From assembly GCA_944384655.1 (NCBI GenBank), contig CALWUF010000048.1:1-64000 (forward strand): a DNA stretch of 64,000 bases. The letters are read 5' to 3'. The notes beneath the pieces were generated by a model. It saw only the letters and a program-made list of their open reading frames with translations. It ran no database searches and was not told where the DNA came from. Positions within the stretch are counted from its first letter, which is position 1. Each line of letters starts with the position of its first letter. This stretch comes from an uncultured Butyricicoccus sp. (lineage in GTDB: Bacteria; Bacillota; Clostridia; Oscillospirales; Butyricicoccaceae). Of the stretch, positions 18,726 to 27,802 are shown in pieces. Made by a program: the position numbers and the translations under genes.

Positions 18726-18740
18726 TGTCCGTCCAAACGC

Positions 18741-18773
18741 AAAATGTCCCGCCGGGATCCCGGGGGACATTTT
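18741..18773. terminator. Terminator between pncB and the HAD gene
   Basis: 10-bp stem AAAATGTCCC/GGGACATTTT with an inner CCGGGATCCCGG palindrome, then TTTATT. It can serve both convergent genes. Confidence 0.8.
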
Positions 18774-18784
18774 TTATTCAACTG

Positions 18785-19369
18785 TTATTTTTTCTTACAT
18801 GTTTCCCATTCCGCCCATGGAATCAATTCATCTCCGCGCACAATCCATGCAGTCTTCGCTTCGCGGGCAAGCGGCGTATCTGACAACGAATCGGAATAAA
18901 AGGTCTCAATCTGTCTATCGCCGAACACTTCACGGAAACGGCGCACTTTCTCTTCTCCCCAACAATTGACGCCCGTATATTTCCCCGAATCCGGATCTAC
19001 ACGCGATGCCATGAGATATCGAATGCCCAACAGCTCACAAGCAGGCTTGAGCAAAAATTCCGGCGATGCAGAGATGATCACATCGTCCTCTTGCCGGGTT
19101 TTTTCTATGTACCACGGCTTAATATTTCTAATATGACTGCGCCAGAATTGTTTTACCATCTGCTCGGTATCGCCGATGGCATTCAGAAAACGATACATTT
19201 GCTGCTTTGCCTGTGTCTTATCCCACAGCCTTGCGCCATATAGCGCAAAGCCGCCAATTGTACCCGGTATACTGCGCAGCATCAGCGGCTTATGGCGCAG
19301 GCAGTAAAAATAGAAATCCACCGTACTGTCTCCACGATAGATGGTCTGGTCAAAATCATATACATTCAT
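18785..19369 (-). CDS. HAD-IB family phosphatase
   Basis: A 194-residue haloacid-dehalogenase hydrolase of subclass IB (the SerB-like group). Motif I is VYDFDQTIYRGDST at the N-terminus, a helical cap follows, motif II is IISASPEFL, and motif III/IV is KVRRFREVFG with FYSDSLSDTPL. The substrate is not predictable; relatives hydrolyse phosphoserine or other small phosphomonoesters. The ATG has GGAGGA 7 nt upstream. It is transcribed alone. Confidence 0.85.
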   Translation of the reverse strand: MNVYDFDQTIYRGDSTVDFYFYCLRHKPLMLRSIPGTIGGFALYGARLWDKTQAKQQMYRFLNAIGDTEQMVKQFWRSHIRNIKPWYIEKTRQEDDVIISASPEFLLKPACELLGIRYLMASRVDPDSGKYTGVNCWGEEKVRRFREVFGDRQIETFYSDSLSDTPLAREAKTAWIVRGDELIPWAEWETCKKK

Positions 19370-19478
19370 CCGTCCATCCTCCGTCTATATTTCTGATTGT
19401 TATGATACACTGTGCCGCTGCCATGCGTCAAGCGTTGGTTTTTTTCGATCCATCCTGTAACCCTTATACCAGGAACAA

Positions 19479-19505
19479 AAAACAGCCGCAAAAGGCGGCT
19501 GTTTT
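19479..19505 (-). terminator. Terminator of the VOC-degV operon
   Basis: 11-bp stem AAAACAGCCGC/GCGGCTGTTTT, loop CTTTT, then TTGTTCC on the minus strand. Confidence 0.8.
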
Positions 19506-19520
19506 CGTGTGTATACTGTC

Positions 19521-20393
19521 TCAGTTGCCGCGTTTGTCTCCATAGAAAAACAGCGCGACCGTTCCCGGTCCAGCATGTGCGCCGATAACCGTATCCAACA
19601 TATGAATTTCTACATCCTGCACGGCTGTGTGGTTCAGAATATACGCTTTGAGATATTCAGCATCTTCCTGACAATCCCCGTGGCTAATGGTGACCGGATA
19701 CTTTCCAATTTCCTGAATATGTGCGTTGAGCTGTTTGCAGAGCATATCGAGCGAACGCCGACGCCCGCGCACCTTTTTATCCGGAATCAAACGTCCATCA
19801 TCCGACACATACAAAATTGGCTTAATCCCAACCAAGGAACCCATGACAGCAGATGACTTGGACACGCGACCGCCGCGATGCAGATACATCAGGTCATCCA
19901 CCGTAAACCAATGGACGACATGAGCGCGAAATTCCTCTATCCATTCGACAAGTTGTTCCGCAGTCATTCCCTCTGCCCGCCGCTTCGCCGCTTCACGGAC
20001 AATCAAAGTCTGTCCGCCGGAGGCAGCAAACGTATCTACACAATAGACCTGATTGGGGTATCGATCTTTCAATTCATCCCGTGCCATACAACCGGATTGA
20101 AAACTGCCGCTGAGCGCGGAAGAAAAGCCAATATATACAACGTCGCGGCTGGACTGCAAAATCCCTTCAAAAACATTGGCAAATGCACCCACTGTAGCCT
20201 GTGAGGTTGTGACATGTTTCCCTTCGCGCAATTGCTGATAAAAGGATGAAAAAGGAACGGTTCTGCCGAAATCGTCTTCTACGGTGTCACAGCCCTCCAG
20301 TGTAAAACTGAGCGGAACCGTACAGATATTGTTCTGGATCAGATAGGATTCCTCAATGTCCAGAACAGAATCCGTGACAATAACGTAACCCAT
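19521..20393 (-). CDS. DegV-family fatty-acid-binding protein
   Basis: A 290-residue DegV (FakB-like) protein, which carries a fatty acid that its partner FakA kinase phosphorylates. The signature is visible in IVTDSVLDIEE at the N-terminus, TSQATVGAF, the SSALSGSFQSG loop, DTFAASGGQTLIV and LHRGGRVSKSSA. The DAK2-type FakA candidate is at 53756-55414. AAGGAGG lies 5 nt before the ATG. It follows the VOC gene by 17 nt. Confidence 0.9.
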   Translation of the reverse strand: MGYVIVTDSVLDIEESYLIQNNICTVPLSFTLEGCDTVEDDFGRTVPFSSFYQQLREGKHVTTSQATVGAFANVFEGILQSSRDVVYIGFSSALSGSFQSGCMARDELKDRYPNQVYCVDTFAASGGQTLIVREAAKRRAEGMTAEQLVEWIEEFRAHVVHWFTVDDLMYLHRGGRVSKSSAVMGSLVGIKPILYVSDDGRLIPDKKVRGRRRSLDMLCKQLNAHIQEIGKYPVTISHGDCQEDAEYLKAYILNHTAVQDVEIHMLDTVIGAHAGPGTVALFFYGDKRGN

Positions 20394-20410
20394 GGTATCC
20401 TCCTTCCACA

Positions 20411-20779
20411 TCATTCTGCCGGAACAATCTCGACCCAATACCCATCCGGATCGACGATAAAATAGATGCCCATAGCTGCATTTTCAAAGCAAATGCAGCC
20501 CATTTCCTGATGTTTTTCGTGCGCTTCTTCAAAATCGTCCGCACGCAGAGCGAGATGGATTTCATTCTCTCCCAAATTATATGCCTGCGGATGATCCCGC
20601 AGCCAAGTCAACTCAAGAAGGTGCGGCGTGACGCCGTCTCCGAGATAGGCGATTATGAAAGAGCCTTCGGGTCCGTGGATACGGCGTGTTTCCCGCAAGC
20701 CAAGCGCTTTTTCATAGAATGCAATGGATGCACCCAGATCTTTTACATTTATGTTATTATGTGCAAATGTAAACTTCAT
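20411..20779 (-). CDS. VOC-family (glyoxalase-like) protein
   Basis: A 122-residue vicinal-oxygen-chelate protein with the two beta-alpha-beta-beta-beta halves of the fold. Segments such as NINVKDLGASIAFYEKALGL, HLALRADDFEEAHEKH and YFIVDPDGYWVEIVP are typical. Metal ligands of glyoxalase I (His, Glu, His, Glu) are plausible at NNINV/HLLELT/IHLAL/VEIVP, so lactoylglutathione-lyase-like activity is possible but unproven. The start follows GGAGGA. First gene of a two-gene operon with degV. Confidence 0.83.
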   Translation of the reverse strand: MKFTFAHNNINVKDLGASIAFYEKALGLRETRRIHGPEGSFIIAYLGDGVTPHLLELTWLRDHPQAYNLGENEIHLALRADDFEEAHEKHQEMGCICFENAAMGIYFIVDPDGYWVEIVPAE

Positions 20780-20831
20780 ATGCTTTTCCTCCATAAATAA
20801 TAAACATTGTTGACCACAACTAATTATATTT

Positions 20832-20860
20832 ATTATACGTGGATTTTCACATTTTCGCAA
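20832..20860 (-). promoter_or_regulatory. Promoter of the VOC-degV operon
   Basis: On the minus strand TTGCGA, a 17-nt spacer and TATAAT. Confidence 0.65.
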
Positions 20861-20917
20861 TGGTTTGTTTCCATTTTTCACATTTGTTCGCCGTTTTCCG
20901 TCCGTTTGCCAATAGAA

Positions 20918-20946
20918 AATCCCCTGCGGGTCATCCACAGGGGATT
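20918..20946 (-). terminator. Terminator of gdhA
   Basis: 9-bp stem AATCCCCTG/CAGGGGATT then TTCTATT on the minus strand. Confidence 0.7.
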
Positions 20947-20976
20947 GGTGTATTTATATTCTATCAAAAAGGGTTC

Positions 20977-22323
<1,347 letters not shown>

Positions 22324-22368
22324 TCATTTTCCTCCATACAAAATGGTTGATTCACATCTTCGGTAAAA

Positions 22369-22397
22369 ATAATACCACAAGAATGGCAATTTGAAAA
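22369..22397 (-). promoter_or_regulatory. Possible promoter of gdhA
   Basis: On the minus strand TTTTCA, a 17-nt spacer and an extended -10 (TGGTATTAT), about 50 nt before the ATG. Confidence 0.4.
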
Positions 22398-22765
22398 TAC
22401 AAAAATTGCAAAATCCATAAATTTTTCTAAACTGCCCTTCTTTTTCCCCTCAGATTTGTTTTTTTTCGTAAATTTGTCGGAAATTTTGTGGTAAGTTTGA
22501 CATTTTTCACAGGATTTTCGCACTATTGCAACAAATAATGCCATTTATATTATTTTTGCACAATTTCCTGCAAAACCTGAATCCTACTACTTTTTGAGTA
22601 TTTATCCCGACTTTTCGTTTGAAAAGTGTTTATTTTTGTTATGCAGTATCACGCAGTTCTGATCTGATTTTGCAGGAATTTCATGAAAGTGCTGCAAATT
22701 GTTATTTTACACGGACACGTGTCTTCCCCACATGTGCATAAAATGTGTTAAAAACACACACATGA
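22398..22765. other. AT-rich intergenic region, gdhA/cls
   Basis: Divergent upstream region without a credible gene. It holds poly-A/T tracts and a weak hairpin ACTTTTC/GAAAAGT (22610-22627) followed by GTTTATTTTTG. No riboswitch pattern was recognised. A short minus-strand ORF here has no ribosome-binding site. Confidence 0.5.
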
Positions 22766-22794
22766 TTGACTTTTCGTCCAAAAATAGGTATCAT
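22766..22794 (+). promoter_or_regulatory. Promoter of cls
   Basis: TTGACT, a 17-nt spacer and TATCAT. Confidence 0.65.
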
Positions 22795-22856
22795 GAGGAC
22801 GGTATATAGGCTGTCGTATCATGAAAAAAGACTGTCTTTTGGAGGCTTCCCATTTC

Positions 22857-24428
22857 ATGCAACATCACAATTTTCCAAAAAAAGCAAAAAAGGCCGGTCA
22901 AAAGGTCAGGCGCTCGGTATTCAGTTTCCTGTTCAACCGATTGACGATCAGCGCATTGCTGATTGTCCTCCAGCTTGCCCTGATGATCGCCTCATTTATG
23001 TTTCTACAGGGTCGTATCAAATATTTATACAACGCCCTCCGCATTGTCAGCTTCTTGGTTATCATCTGGTTGATCCGCAAGCCGGATAATCCCGCCTATA
23101 AAATATCATGGATTATCATCATTCTTGTACTTTCACCAATCGGTTCCCTGTTCTATCTATTCTGGGGTAATACACCATTTAACCGCGCACGCCTGATTAA
23201 AATACGCCCCATTGATGTGACGCGCATTGAATCATCCCATCCGTCCGCCACACAGGAATTGTGTACCCATTCGCCGCGTCACCGGCGTAACTGTCAATAT
23301 CTGCACAACGTCGTGGCAATGCCTGCCTGGAAGAATACCTCTGCGGAATATTTCCCGGTCGGTGAATCCATGTTTGAATGTATGTTGACGGATCTGAAAC
23401 AGGCGAAACATTTCATTTTTATGGAATTTTTCATCATTGACCGCGGGCATATGTGGGATGCCATTCTGGATATTTTATATGAAAAAGCAGCAGAAGGCGT
23501 AGATGTCCGCGTGATGTATGACGATGTCGGCTGTATTTCCAAACTGCCACACGATTATGATGAGACGTTGGAACGCATGGGCATCCGCGCAATACGGTTC
23601 AACCGTTTTGTCCCCATGCTCAACACCTATTTTAATTACCGCGATCACCGTAAAATCTGTGTCATCGACGGAAATGTCGGATATACCGGAGGAATTAACC
23701 TTGCCGACGAATATATCAATGAAAAACAACGGTTTGGCCATTGGAAAGATACCGGTGTAAAGCTGGCTGGAAACGGGGTTGCCAACCTGACGGCGCTGTT
23801 TTTACAACTTTGGGATTTTTCAGTCGGTTCAACAACCGACAATCTGAGTGATTATCTCCCCACCGTCACTGCCCCCAGCGATGGTTATGTACAGGCATTT
23901 GCCGACTCTCCTCTGGATGATTATAATGTCAGTGAAACGGTATTCCTGAACATCATCAACAATGCCACACGCAGCGTCTATATCACCAGTCCCTATCTGG
24001 CGCTCGACAATGAGATGATTACAGCACTGTGCAATGCAGCCGAATCCGGTATTGATGTGCGAATCGTCACACCAGGTATTCCAGATAAAAAATCTGTCTA
24101 TCTGATTACACGGTCTTATTATGCTCAACTGATCCATGCAGGTGTGCGTATTTATGAATATACACCCGGCTTTATCCATGCCAAAATGATCGTTGCTGAC
24201 AATGATATTGCCGTTGTCGGTACCATTAACATGGATTTCCGCAGTTTTTATCTGCATTTTGAATGTGGTGCAGTATTTTATGATGGATCCGTTGTGCATA
24301 AAGTCTATTCGGATATTTTGGAAACCATTGATCAATCAGAGGAAATCGATGAACAATGGATTCGATCCTATCCATGGATCAAATCCATCGGTGCGTCCTT
24401 GTTGTCTCTGCTTATTCCTCTGATGTAA
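22857..24428 (+). CDS. cls: Cardiolipin synthase
   Basis: A 523-residue membrane phospholipase-D-type enzyme that joins two phosphatidylglycerols into cardiolipin. It has a basic N-terminus, two TM helices near residues 30-85, and two HKD-type motifs: YRDHRKICVIDGNVGYTGG, and GFIHAKMIVADNDIAVVGTIN in the C-terminal half. The start is uncertain. ATG 22857 has GGAGG 11 nt upstream, while ATG 22821 (12 codons earlier) has none visible. It converges with the malic-enzyme gene and shares its terminator. Confidence 0.92.
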   Translation: MQHHNFPKKAKKAGQKVRRSVFSFLFNRLTISALLIVLQLALMIASFMFLQGRIKYLYNALRIVSFLVIIWLIRKPDNPAYKISWIIIILVLSPIGSLFYLFWGNTPFNRARLIKIRPIDVTRIESSHPSATQELCTHSPRHRRNCQYLHNVVAMPAWKNTSAEYFPVGESMFECMLTDLKQAKHFIFMEFFIIDRGHMWDAILDILYEKAAEGVDVRVMYDDVGCISKLPHDYDETLERMGIRAIRFNRFVPMLNTYFNYRDHRKICVIDGNVGYTGGINLADEYINEKQRFGHWKDTGVKLAGNGVANLTALFLQLWDFSVGSTTDNLSDYLPTVTAPSDGYVQAFADSPLDDYNVSETVFLNIINNATRSVYITSPYLALDNEMITALCNAAESGIDVRIVTPGIPDKKSVYLITRSYYAQLIHAGVRIYEYTPGFIHAKMIVADNDIAVVGTINMDFRSFYLHFECGAVFYDGSVVHKVYSDILETIDQSEEIDEQWIRSYPWIKSIGASLLSLLIPLM

Positions 24429-24486
24429 GAGCCTGTCCAAATTTTCTGCCATCTCGAAACATATACCATGTTTTCTTTTGAGTAAA

Positions 24487-24522
24487 ACAGAGCCGCCCGA
24501 AATGAAATTCGGGCGACTCTGT
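24487..24522. terminator. Bidirectional terminator, cls and malic enzyme
   Basis: 15-bp stem with one mismatch, ACAGAGCCGCCCGAA/TTCGGGCGACTCTGT, flanked by TTTT on both exits. Confidence 0.8.
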
Positions 24523-24532
24523 TTTATATCGT

Positions 24533-25705
24533 TTAAATTCTGGCAACGCCACTCTCGCGCGCCGCCTTTGCAACCGCTGCTGCAACGGCATCTTTTACAC
24601 GTGGATCAAATGCTTTCGGCATAATATACTCTGCGCTCAGTTCTTCATCAGAAATCAGGTTTGCAATGGCATATGCCGCTGCGATCTTCATTTCTTCATT
24701 GATATCAGATGCCCGGACATCCAATGCACCGCGGAATACGCCCGGAAATGCCAAAACATTATTGATCTGATTCGGATAATCAGACCGCCCTGTACCGACC
24801 ACTGCTGCGCCTCCGCGTTTTGCCTCATCCGGCATAATTTCCGGAACCGGATTTGCCATCGCAAAGACCATCGGATTTTTTGCCATTGTACGAACCATAT
24901 CTGCTGTGAGCATATTCGGTGCAGACAGACCAAAGAAGACGTCTGCACCTGGAAGCACATCCGCCAACGTACCGCGTTTGTTTTCCGGATTGGTCAGCTT
25001 ACTCATCAATATCTGTTCCGAATTGAGCTGGTCACAGCCTTCATAAATGGCGCCGAACTTGTCACACATGATAACGTCTTTCAAACCCATATGGAGCAAC
25101 AGTTTGGTCACAGCGATTGCCGCAGAACCTGCACCATTGACCACCATCTTCAATTCAGACAGCTTGCGACCAGTCAGACGGCAGGCGTTAATCATTGCCG
25201 CTGCACAGCAAATGGCTGTGCCATGCTGATCGTCATGAAATACCGGAATGTCACAACGCTGCTTGAGTTTTCGCTCAATTTCAAAGCAACGCGGCGCAGA
25301 AATATCTTCCAGATTGATGCCGCCGAATGAACCTGCCAGCAGTGCAACCGTATTGACAAATTCATCAACATCTTTGCTGCGGATGCACAGAGGAAATGCA
25401 TCCACATCACCAAACTCCTTAAACAATGCACATTTGCCTTCCATAACCGGCATCCCGGCCTCTGGACCGATATCGCCCAAACCAAGGACTGCTGTGCCAT
25501 CGGTAATGACCGCTACGAGATTATGACGGCGGGTATAGACATAACTCAACTCAACATCCTTTTGAATTTCCAGACACGGCTGTGCAACGCCAGGGGTATA
25601 TGCAATCGACAGATCATCTGCATTTTCCACTTTGCAGCGGGAAACCACTTCAATCTTGCCCTGCCAATCGCGGTGGGCTTGTAATGCTCTTTCTTTCTGA
25701 TCCAT
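24533..25705 (-). CDS. Malic enzyme (NAD(P)-dependent)
   Basis: A 390-residue oxidative decarboxylase that converts malate to pyruvate. This is the short bacterial form without a phosphotransacetylase domain. Motifs are SIAYTPGVAQPC at the N-terminus, VITDGTAVLGLGDIGP, the metal-binding HDDQHGTA, and the Rossmann VVNGAGSAAIA. Start ATG 25705 follows GGAGGA; upstream in-frame codons lack a site. With gdhA, nifJ and pncB it fits a pyruvate- and redox-centred fermentative metabolism. Confidence 0.92.
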   Translation of the reverse strand: MDQKERALQAHRDWQGKIEVVSRCKVENADDLSIAYTPGVAQPCLEIQKDVELSYVYTRRHNLVAVITDGTAVLGLGDIGPEAGMPVMEGKCALFKEFGDVDAFPLCIRSKDVDEFVNTVALLAGSFGGINLEDISAPRCFEIERKLKQRCDIPVFHDDQHGTAICCAAAMINACRLTGRKLSELKMVVNGAGSAAIAVTKLLLHMGLKDVIMCDKFGAIYEGCDQLNSEQILMSKLTNPENKRGTLADVLPGADVFFGLSAPNMLTADMVRTMAKNPMVFAMANPVPEIMPDEAKRGGAAVVGTGRSDYPNQINNVLAFPGVFRGALDVRASDINEEMKIAAAYAIANLISDEELSAEYIMPKAFDPRVKDAVAAAVAKAARESGVARI

Positions 25706-25746
25706 GATGTCCTCCATGTTCCATGTTCGTATTCTCAGATTCTTAC

Positions 25747-25775
25747 ATTTTACCACTTCACACAAGCAAATACAA
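25747..25775 (-). promoter_or_regulatory. Promoter of the malic-enzyme gene
   Basis: On the minus strand TTGTAT, a 17-nt spacer and an extended -10 TGGTAAAAT, about 35 nt before the ATG. Confidence 0.6.
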
Positions 25776-25929
25776 ACCGTATTTTCTCACCGTGCCTGTA
25801 CATGTTATACAAAAGCAATGTACCTGTCCCTTCATTCCTCCGTCTGTTACAAATTATTCACAAGATTGTCACAGTTTCTTTACCCATATACGGAAATTCC
25901 TTCATAATTTTCCGATAGAATATACTCAT

Positions 25930-26166
25930 AGAAAAGCACAGGAAGGCAATGTGAAAGTCCACTGTCCCGCTGCCATTGTCTTTCAGCTCCGCAGCGGGCA
26001 GCCTAAAAGCACCTGCTGAAAAGCAGTCTCTATATATACTCTCTACTCTCTCTTAACTCTTGTTTTTCCACTTATCTCTTCTTTTTACCTCTTTTTTTAT
26101 TCACCTTTTCTACCGCAAAATCTTCATCTGAGCCGAACAGTTTCACTCTGTTCGGCTCAGTGTCTT
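25930..26166 (+). ncRNA. Candidate autonomous structured RNA
   Basis: No protein frame fits here, yet a strong plus-strand terminator (26128-26160) closes the region and no plus gene precedes or follows. The 5' part has perfect pairings: CCCGCTGC (25966-25973) with GCAGCGGG (25991-25998), and the hairpin CTGCT-GAAA-AGCAG (26013-26026). An alternative CAGCGGG/CCTGCTG pairing competes with both. The block GTGAAAGTCC..ACTGTCCCGC resembles the core of a cobalamin riboswitch, but I find no B12 box. A 75-nt pyrimidine tract (26027-26110) follows. The -10 TATACT at 25921 has only a poor -35. Confidence 0.45.
26128..26160 (+). terminator. Strong terminator without an upstream gene
   Basis: Perfect 13-bp stem CTGAGCCGAACAG/CTGTTCGGCTCAG, 7-nt loop, then TGTCTTTTTTC on the plus strand. 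Confidence 0.85.
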
Positions 26167-26246
26167 TTTTCAGGGAAATACAACCGCATGCGCACTTTGT
26201 GCGAGTAGCGCGTTCGATCCGCACCGTTGTTTCTACATACGAAAAA

Positions 26247-26273
26247 AAGCAACCGGGAGATTCCCGATTGCTT
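26247..26273 (-). terminator. Terminator of tRNA-Gly
   Basis: 12-bp stem (one G-U) AAGCAATCGGGA/TCCCGGTTGCTT, then TTTTTCG on the minus strand, directly after the tRNA. Confidence 0.85.
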
Positions 26274-26276
26274 CAT

Positions 26277-26352
26277 TGGAGCGGATGACGAGGCTCGAAC
26301 TCGCTACCTCCACCTTGGCAAGGTGGCGCTCTACCAGATGAGCTACATCCGC
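26277..26352 (-). tRNA. tRNA-Gly (anticodon GCC)
   Basis: A 76-nt tRNA on the minus strand with acceptor GCGGATG/CATCCGC, anticodon stem CCACC/GGTGG with loop TTGCCAA (anticodon GCC), T loop TTCGAGC and an encoded CCA. It reads GGC/GGU glycine codons. Confidence 0.96.
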
Positions 26353-26467
26353 ATATGTTTTGTTCTGTCCTGACGACGATATTTATTATATCCAATCAAC
26401 TGCCAGTTGTCAACAGTTTTTTTCGTTTTTCTCAAAAACGTTGTCATCCCTCGAACAACCGAAAAAA

Positions 26468-26505
26468 GGCCGGCGCAACTTCCCCACTCTGAAGTCGCAC
26501 CGACC
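26468..26505 (-). terminator. Terminator of the malQ-HAD-LUD operon
   Basis: 15-bp imperfect stem GGTCGGTGCGACTTC/GAAGTTGCGCCGGCC, then TTTTTTC on the minus strand. Confidence 0.8.
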
Positions 26506-26526
26506 AGACGTAATCAAAAAATTTTG

Positions 26527-27126
26527 TCAATAACCAAGCGTTTCACCGATCAAAACCAATTCACAGTGCTCTTGCGACAGCATGGGTCCCTGATGGATGA
26601 CAATTGCCCGGCAGATACTGTGCGGCGCATGGCAGTGATAACATTTGTCGCCACCAGCGGCAGCACAAGCTGTCGCTCTATCCGGCTGCGCGTGAAACAA
26701 ACGCACAGCATTTTTAGGCGCGGCAACATTTTGTGCGCGCTCGATGGCGGACGGCAAGTCCGGTGTCAGTTTGTTCATACCGCATACAAAATATACTTCT
26801 TTCGGTCCATACAGCGTTGCAGAAACACGATTGCCTGCGCCATCAATATTGACCAGCTCTCCCGTTTGTGAAACCGCATTGGCAGATGTAATATAAACAT
26901 CCGGTGCTTGCATATAGCCATCACCTTTCCAGTGCCAATGAACCTGGGCTGTCTGTCCCAATACGTCATATGCGTCAATCGCCTCCAACGTCTTGGAACC
27001 GCCAAAAGAAACTGTCTTTCCCGCAGTCTGTCTGCTCAAGTATGCCACAGCCTGCGATCCTGTGTCGAAATATGATACACAAAAACCTCGTTGTTCAAAT
27101 GCCGCTTTGATCTGCGCTATTTGCAT
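26527..27126 (-). CDS. LUD-domain (LutC/DUF162-like) protein
   Basis: A 199-residue LUD-domain protein. Relatives include LutC and LutB of lactate use and many stand-alone clostridial proteins of unknown role. Typical segments are TVSFGGSKTLEAID, ITSANAVSQTGELVNIDGAGNRVSA and VYFVCGMNKL. A C-terminal Cys/His cluster (ATACAAAGGDKCYHCHAPHSIC) could bind a metal or an Fe-S cluster. The start follows GAGGAGG. It is the third gene of a malQ-HAD-LUD operon, with a 13-nt gap to the HAD gene. Confidence 0.83.
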   Translation of the reverse strand: MQIAQIKAAFEQRGFCVSYFDTGSQAVAYLSRQTAGKTVSFGGSKTLEAIDAYDVLGQTAQVHWHWKGDGYMQAPDVYITSANAVSQTGELVNIDGAGNRVSATLYGPKEVYFVCGMNKLTPDLPSAIERAQNVAAPKNAVRLFHAQPDRATACAAAGGDKCYHCHAPHSICRAIVIHQGPMLSQEHCELVLIGETLGY

Positions 27127-27139
27127 GCGGAGTACCTCC

Positions 27140-27781
27140 TCACAACATCATCAGAATCTGTACCGGCAAATCAGCCAACAGATCCGCACCATTGTCAATC
27201 AATTCATCCCGGCTGCGGAATCCCCAGGTCACACCGACTGCAGTAATCCCTGCATTGCGCGCTGTATTCATATCCACGCCGGAATCACCGACATACAATA
27301 CATCTTCTGCCTTTGCACCCAACTGCTCCATAACCATACGGCAGGAGGTTGGATCCGGTTTGCGAGGTATTCCGCTGTGCTCGCCAAATGCAACATCAAC
27401 TTTGCCGCGAAAAAAATGACGAATTAACTGTTGTGTCGCAGAATCCAATTTATTGGACAGCACACCAACTTTGACGCCACGCTTGCGTAAAACCGTCAGC
27501 AGTTCTTCAATCCCATCATACGGAGTCGTCGTGTCATATAAATGCTCCGCATAATATTTTTTGAAGTCTGCCAATGCGGCATCGATTTCATCCTCCGATG
27601 AACCGGCTGGTAAGCAGCGGCGCATCAGATTGCGCACACCGTTGCCGACAAAACGCCGAATCTCCTCCATTGTTCGCGGAGGCAGGTCGCGCAAATGCAG
27701 TGCATAATTCGCCGCGCCACGCAGGTCGCTCAGCGTATTGAGCAATGTGCCATCCAAATCAAAGATAATGGTTGTTTTCAA
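27140..27781 (-). CDS. HAD phosphatase, phosphoglycolate-phosphatase-like
   Basis: A 213-residue HAD-IA hydrolase. Motif I is IFDLDGTLLNTLSD, the cap domain covers roughly residues 15-80, motif II is VGVLSNK, and motif III/IV is KPDP with VLYVGDSGVDMNTARNAG. It resembles Gph and beta-phosphoglucomutase-like enzymes. Next to malQ a sugar-phosphate substrate is possible, but that is only context. The start is TTG at 27781, 7 nt from GAAGGAA. It begins 21 nt after malQ. Confidence 0.85.
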   Translation of the reverse strand: MKTTIIFDLDGTLLNTLSDLRGAANYALHLRDLPPRTMEEIRRFVGNGVRNLMRRCLPAGSSEDEIDAALADFKKYYAEHLYDTTTPYDGIEELLTVLRKRGVKVGVLSNKLDSATQQLIRHFFRGKVDVAFGEHSGIPRKPDPTSCRMVMEQLGAKAEDVLYVGDSGVDMNTARNAGITAVGVTWGFRSRDELIDNGADLLADLPVQILMML

Positions 27782-27802
27782 AATAAGTTCCTTCTTTTGG
27801 TT

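Noticed and set aside
25930..26030. A genuine cobalamin riboswitch
   Set aside because: The core-like block is present, but I cannot find the B12 box, and no downstream gene on the plus strand could be controlled; kept only as a candidate RNA.
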